Below, one piece after another: positions 6,008 to 6,460 of a stretch of DNA of 6,460 nt. Position 1 is the stretch's first letter. Every line of letters starts with the position of its first letter. This DNA is from Clostridiales bacterium (GTDB lineage: Bacteria > Bacillota > Clostridia > Lachnospirales > Lachnospiraceae), in the NCBI GenBank assembly GCA_020859965.1, contig JAJBVF010000279.1:1-6460 (forward strand). The letters are read 5' to 3'. A model generated the notes under the pieces. That model searched no databases. It had not been told where the DNA came from and saw only the letters and a program-made list of their open reading frames with translations. A program made the position numbers and the translations under genes.

Positions 6008-6053
6008 CATTTTTTTCAAACCCTTGCACAATTTTTAGCACCCCGAGCGGATG

Positions 6054-6460
6054 TCAAAGATGCCAGATGTCCCGGTTATACTCTGCAATAGTCCGGTCGG
6101 AAGAGAAAAATCCTGCCTGTGCAATATTAACGAGTGCGCGACTGGTCCATCTGTGCGGATTTACAGCATAATCCTGCATCGCCTGAGTCTTGCGTATAAC
6201 ATACGCGTTGAAATCCGGCAGTGTCTGGAACCAGTCCTTATGAATCAGCTCGTTCTTCAGCCGTATCAGATTTTCCTCATTTACAGCAGTAATCATGAGA
6301 TTTGATTTCAGAAAATCGATCGCACGGCGGATATTCGGATCTCCCTCATACCATTCCTCCGCCTGATAGCTTCCGTCCGCGTAGCGGCGGATGACCTGAT
6401 CACTGGTCTGCCCGAAAATATAGATATTTTCATTTCCCACACGTTCCGCGATCTCAATAT
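6054..6460 (-). CDS. glgP: Glycogen/maltodextrin phosphorylase, C-terminal part (cut by right window edge)
   Basis: The last 134 codons of a GT35 alpha-glucan phosphorylase, which uses phosphate to release glucose-1-phosphate from the non-reducing end of linear alpha-1,4-glucans, with pyridoxal phosphate as cofactor. The fragment begins IEIAERVGNENIYIFG, matching the conserved block just after the cofactor site of the family (the cofactor lysine itself is outside the window). It continues through YEGDPNIRRAIDFL, a DFNAYVIRKTQAMQDY helix and WTSRALVNIAQAG, and ends with the classic FSSDRTIAEYNRDIW tail, then His-Leu and TGA. The C-terminus is therefore intact. The gene lies upstream of malE with only 46 bp between its stop and the malE -35, and I see no good terminator, so some read-through into malE is likely. 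Context favours a maltodextrin (MalP-like) role over glycogen storage, but sequence alone cannot separate them. Confidence 0.93.
   Translation of the reverse strand, partial: IEIAERVGNENIYIFGQTSDQVIRRYADGSYQAEEWYEGDPNIRRAIDFLKSNLMITAVNEENLIRLKNELIHKDWFQTLPDFNAYVIRKTQAMQDYAVNPHRWTSRALVNIAQAGFFSSDRTIAEYNRDIWHL

Noticed and set aside
6037..6053. Terminator after the phosphorylase
   Set aside because: Only a 5-bp stem with one G-U pair (CATCC/GGGTG) is seen and no T-run follows on the minus strand.
6029..6057. TTGACA (minus strand, 6052-6057) as a second, upstream promoter for malE
   Set aside because: At 16-18 bp downstream there is only AAAATT/AAATTG, not a usable -10; the promoter at 5979-6007 is far better.
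5795..6305. Plus-strand open frames across the malE promoter and phosphorylase end
   Set aside because: They are antisense to malE and the phosphorylase or cross the promoter, with no recognisable protein features or plausible start signals.

Overview
The window is a piece of a maltose/maltodextrin uptake and breakdown locus, with every gene on the minus strand. It reads from the right edge to the left: the C-terminal end of an alpha-glucan phosphorylase (6054-6460), a maltodextrin-type solute-binding protein MalE (4696-5922), the permeases MalF (3229-4605) and MalG (2336-3229), a complete GH13 alpha-glucosidase (456-2132), and the N-terminal 145 residues of a second GH13 alpha-glucosidase that runs off the left edge (1-436). 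The lines I counted by hand are about 45-58% GC in the transporter genes and about 37-42% in the glucosidase genes. Strong AGGAGG-type ribosome binding sites, the gene order, the MalE-F-G set without a linked ATPase, and the protein style suggest a gut Clostridia/Lachnospiraceae-type Firmicute. That placement is an inference, because there is no rRNA or other marker gene here.

Regulation. One very good sigma-A promoter lies just upstream of malE (-35 TTGACG, 17 bp spacer, -10 TATCTT, minus strand). Two exact copies of the 12-bp palindrome GAAACATGTTTC are built into it: one fills the spacer and touches the -35, the other starts at the predicted +1. Their centres are 31 bp apart, about three helical turns. 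This looks like a double operator for a local sugar repressor whose gene is not in the window. A 10-bp perfect hairpin between malE and malF probably sets a malE-high/malF-low ratio. malF and malG overlap as TAATG and are translationally coupled. A 203-bp gap (2133-2335) separates malG from the glucosidases. It holds alternative hairpins and a 14-base exact match to the E. coli lac operator, but no promoter I can defend. The two glucosidases are only 19 bp apart and must be co-transcribed.

How the genes work together (family knowledge plus inference). MalE captures maltodextrins outside the cell and MalF/MalG import them, powered by an ATPase encoded elsewhere (MsmK/MalK type). Inside, the phosphorylase releases glucose-1-phosphate from linear dextrins, and the two GH13 enzymes hydrolyse maltose, short dextrins or isomalto-linkages to glucose. 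I see no mobile element, CRISPR array, tRNA or rRNA. The protein-coding content is ordinary. The most interesting material is regulatory DNA: the malE double operator and the malG-glucosidase gap.
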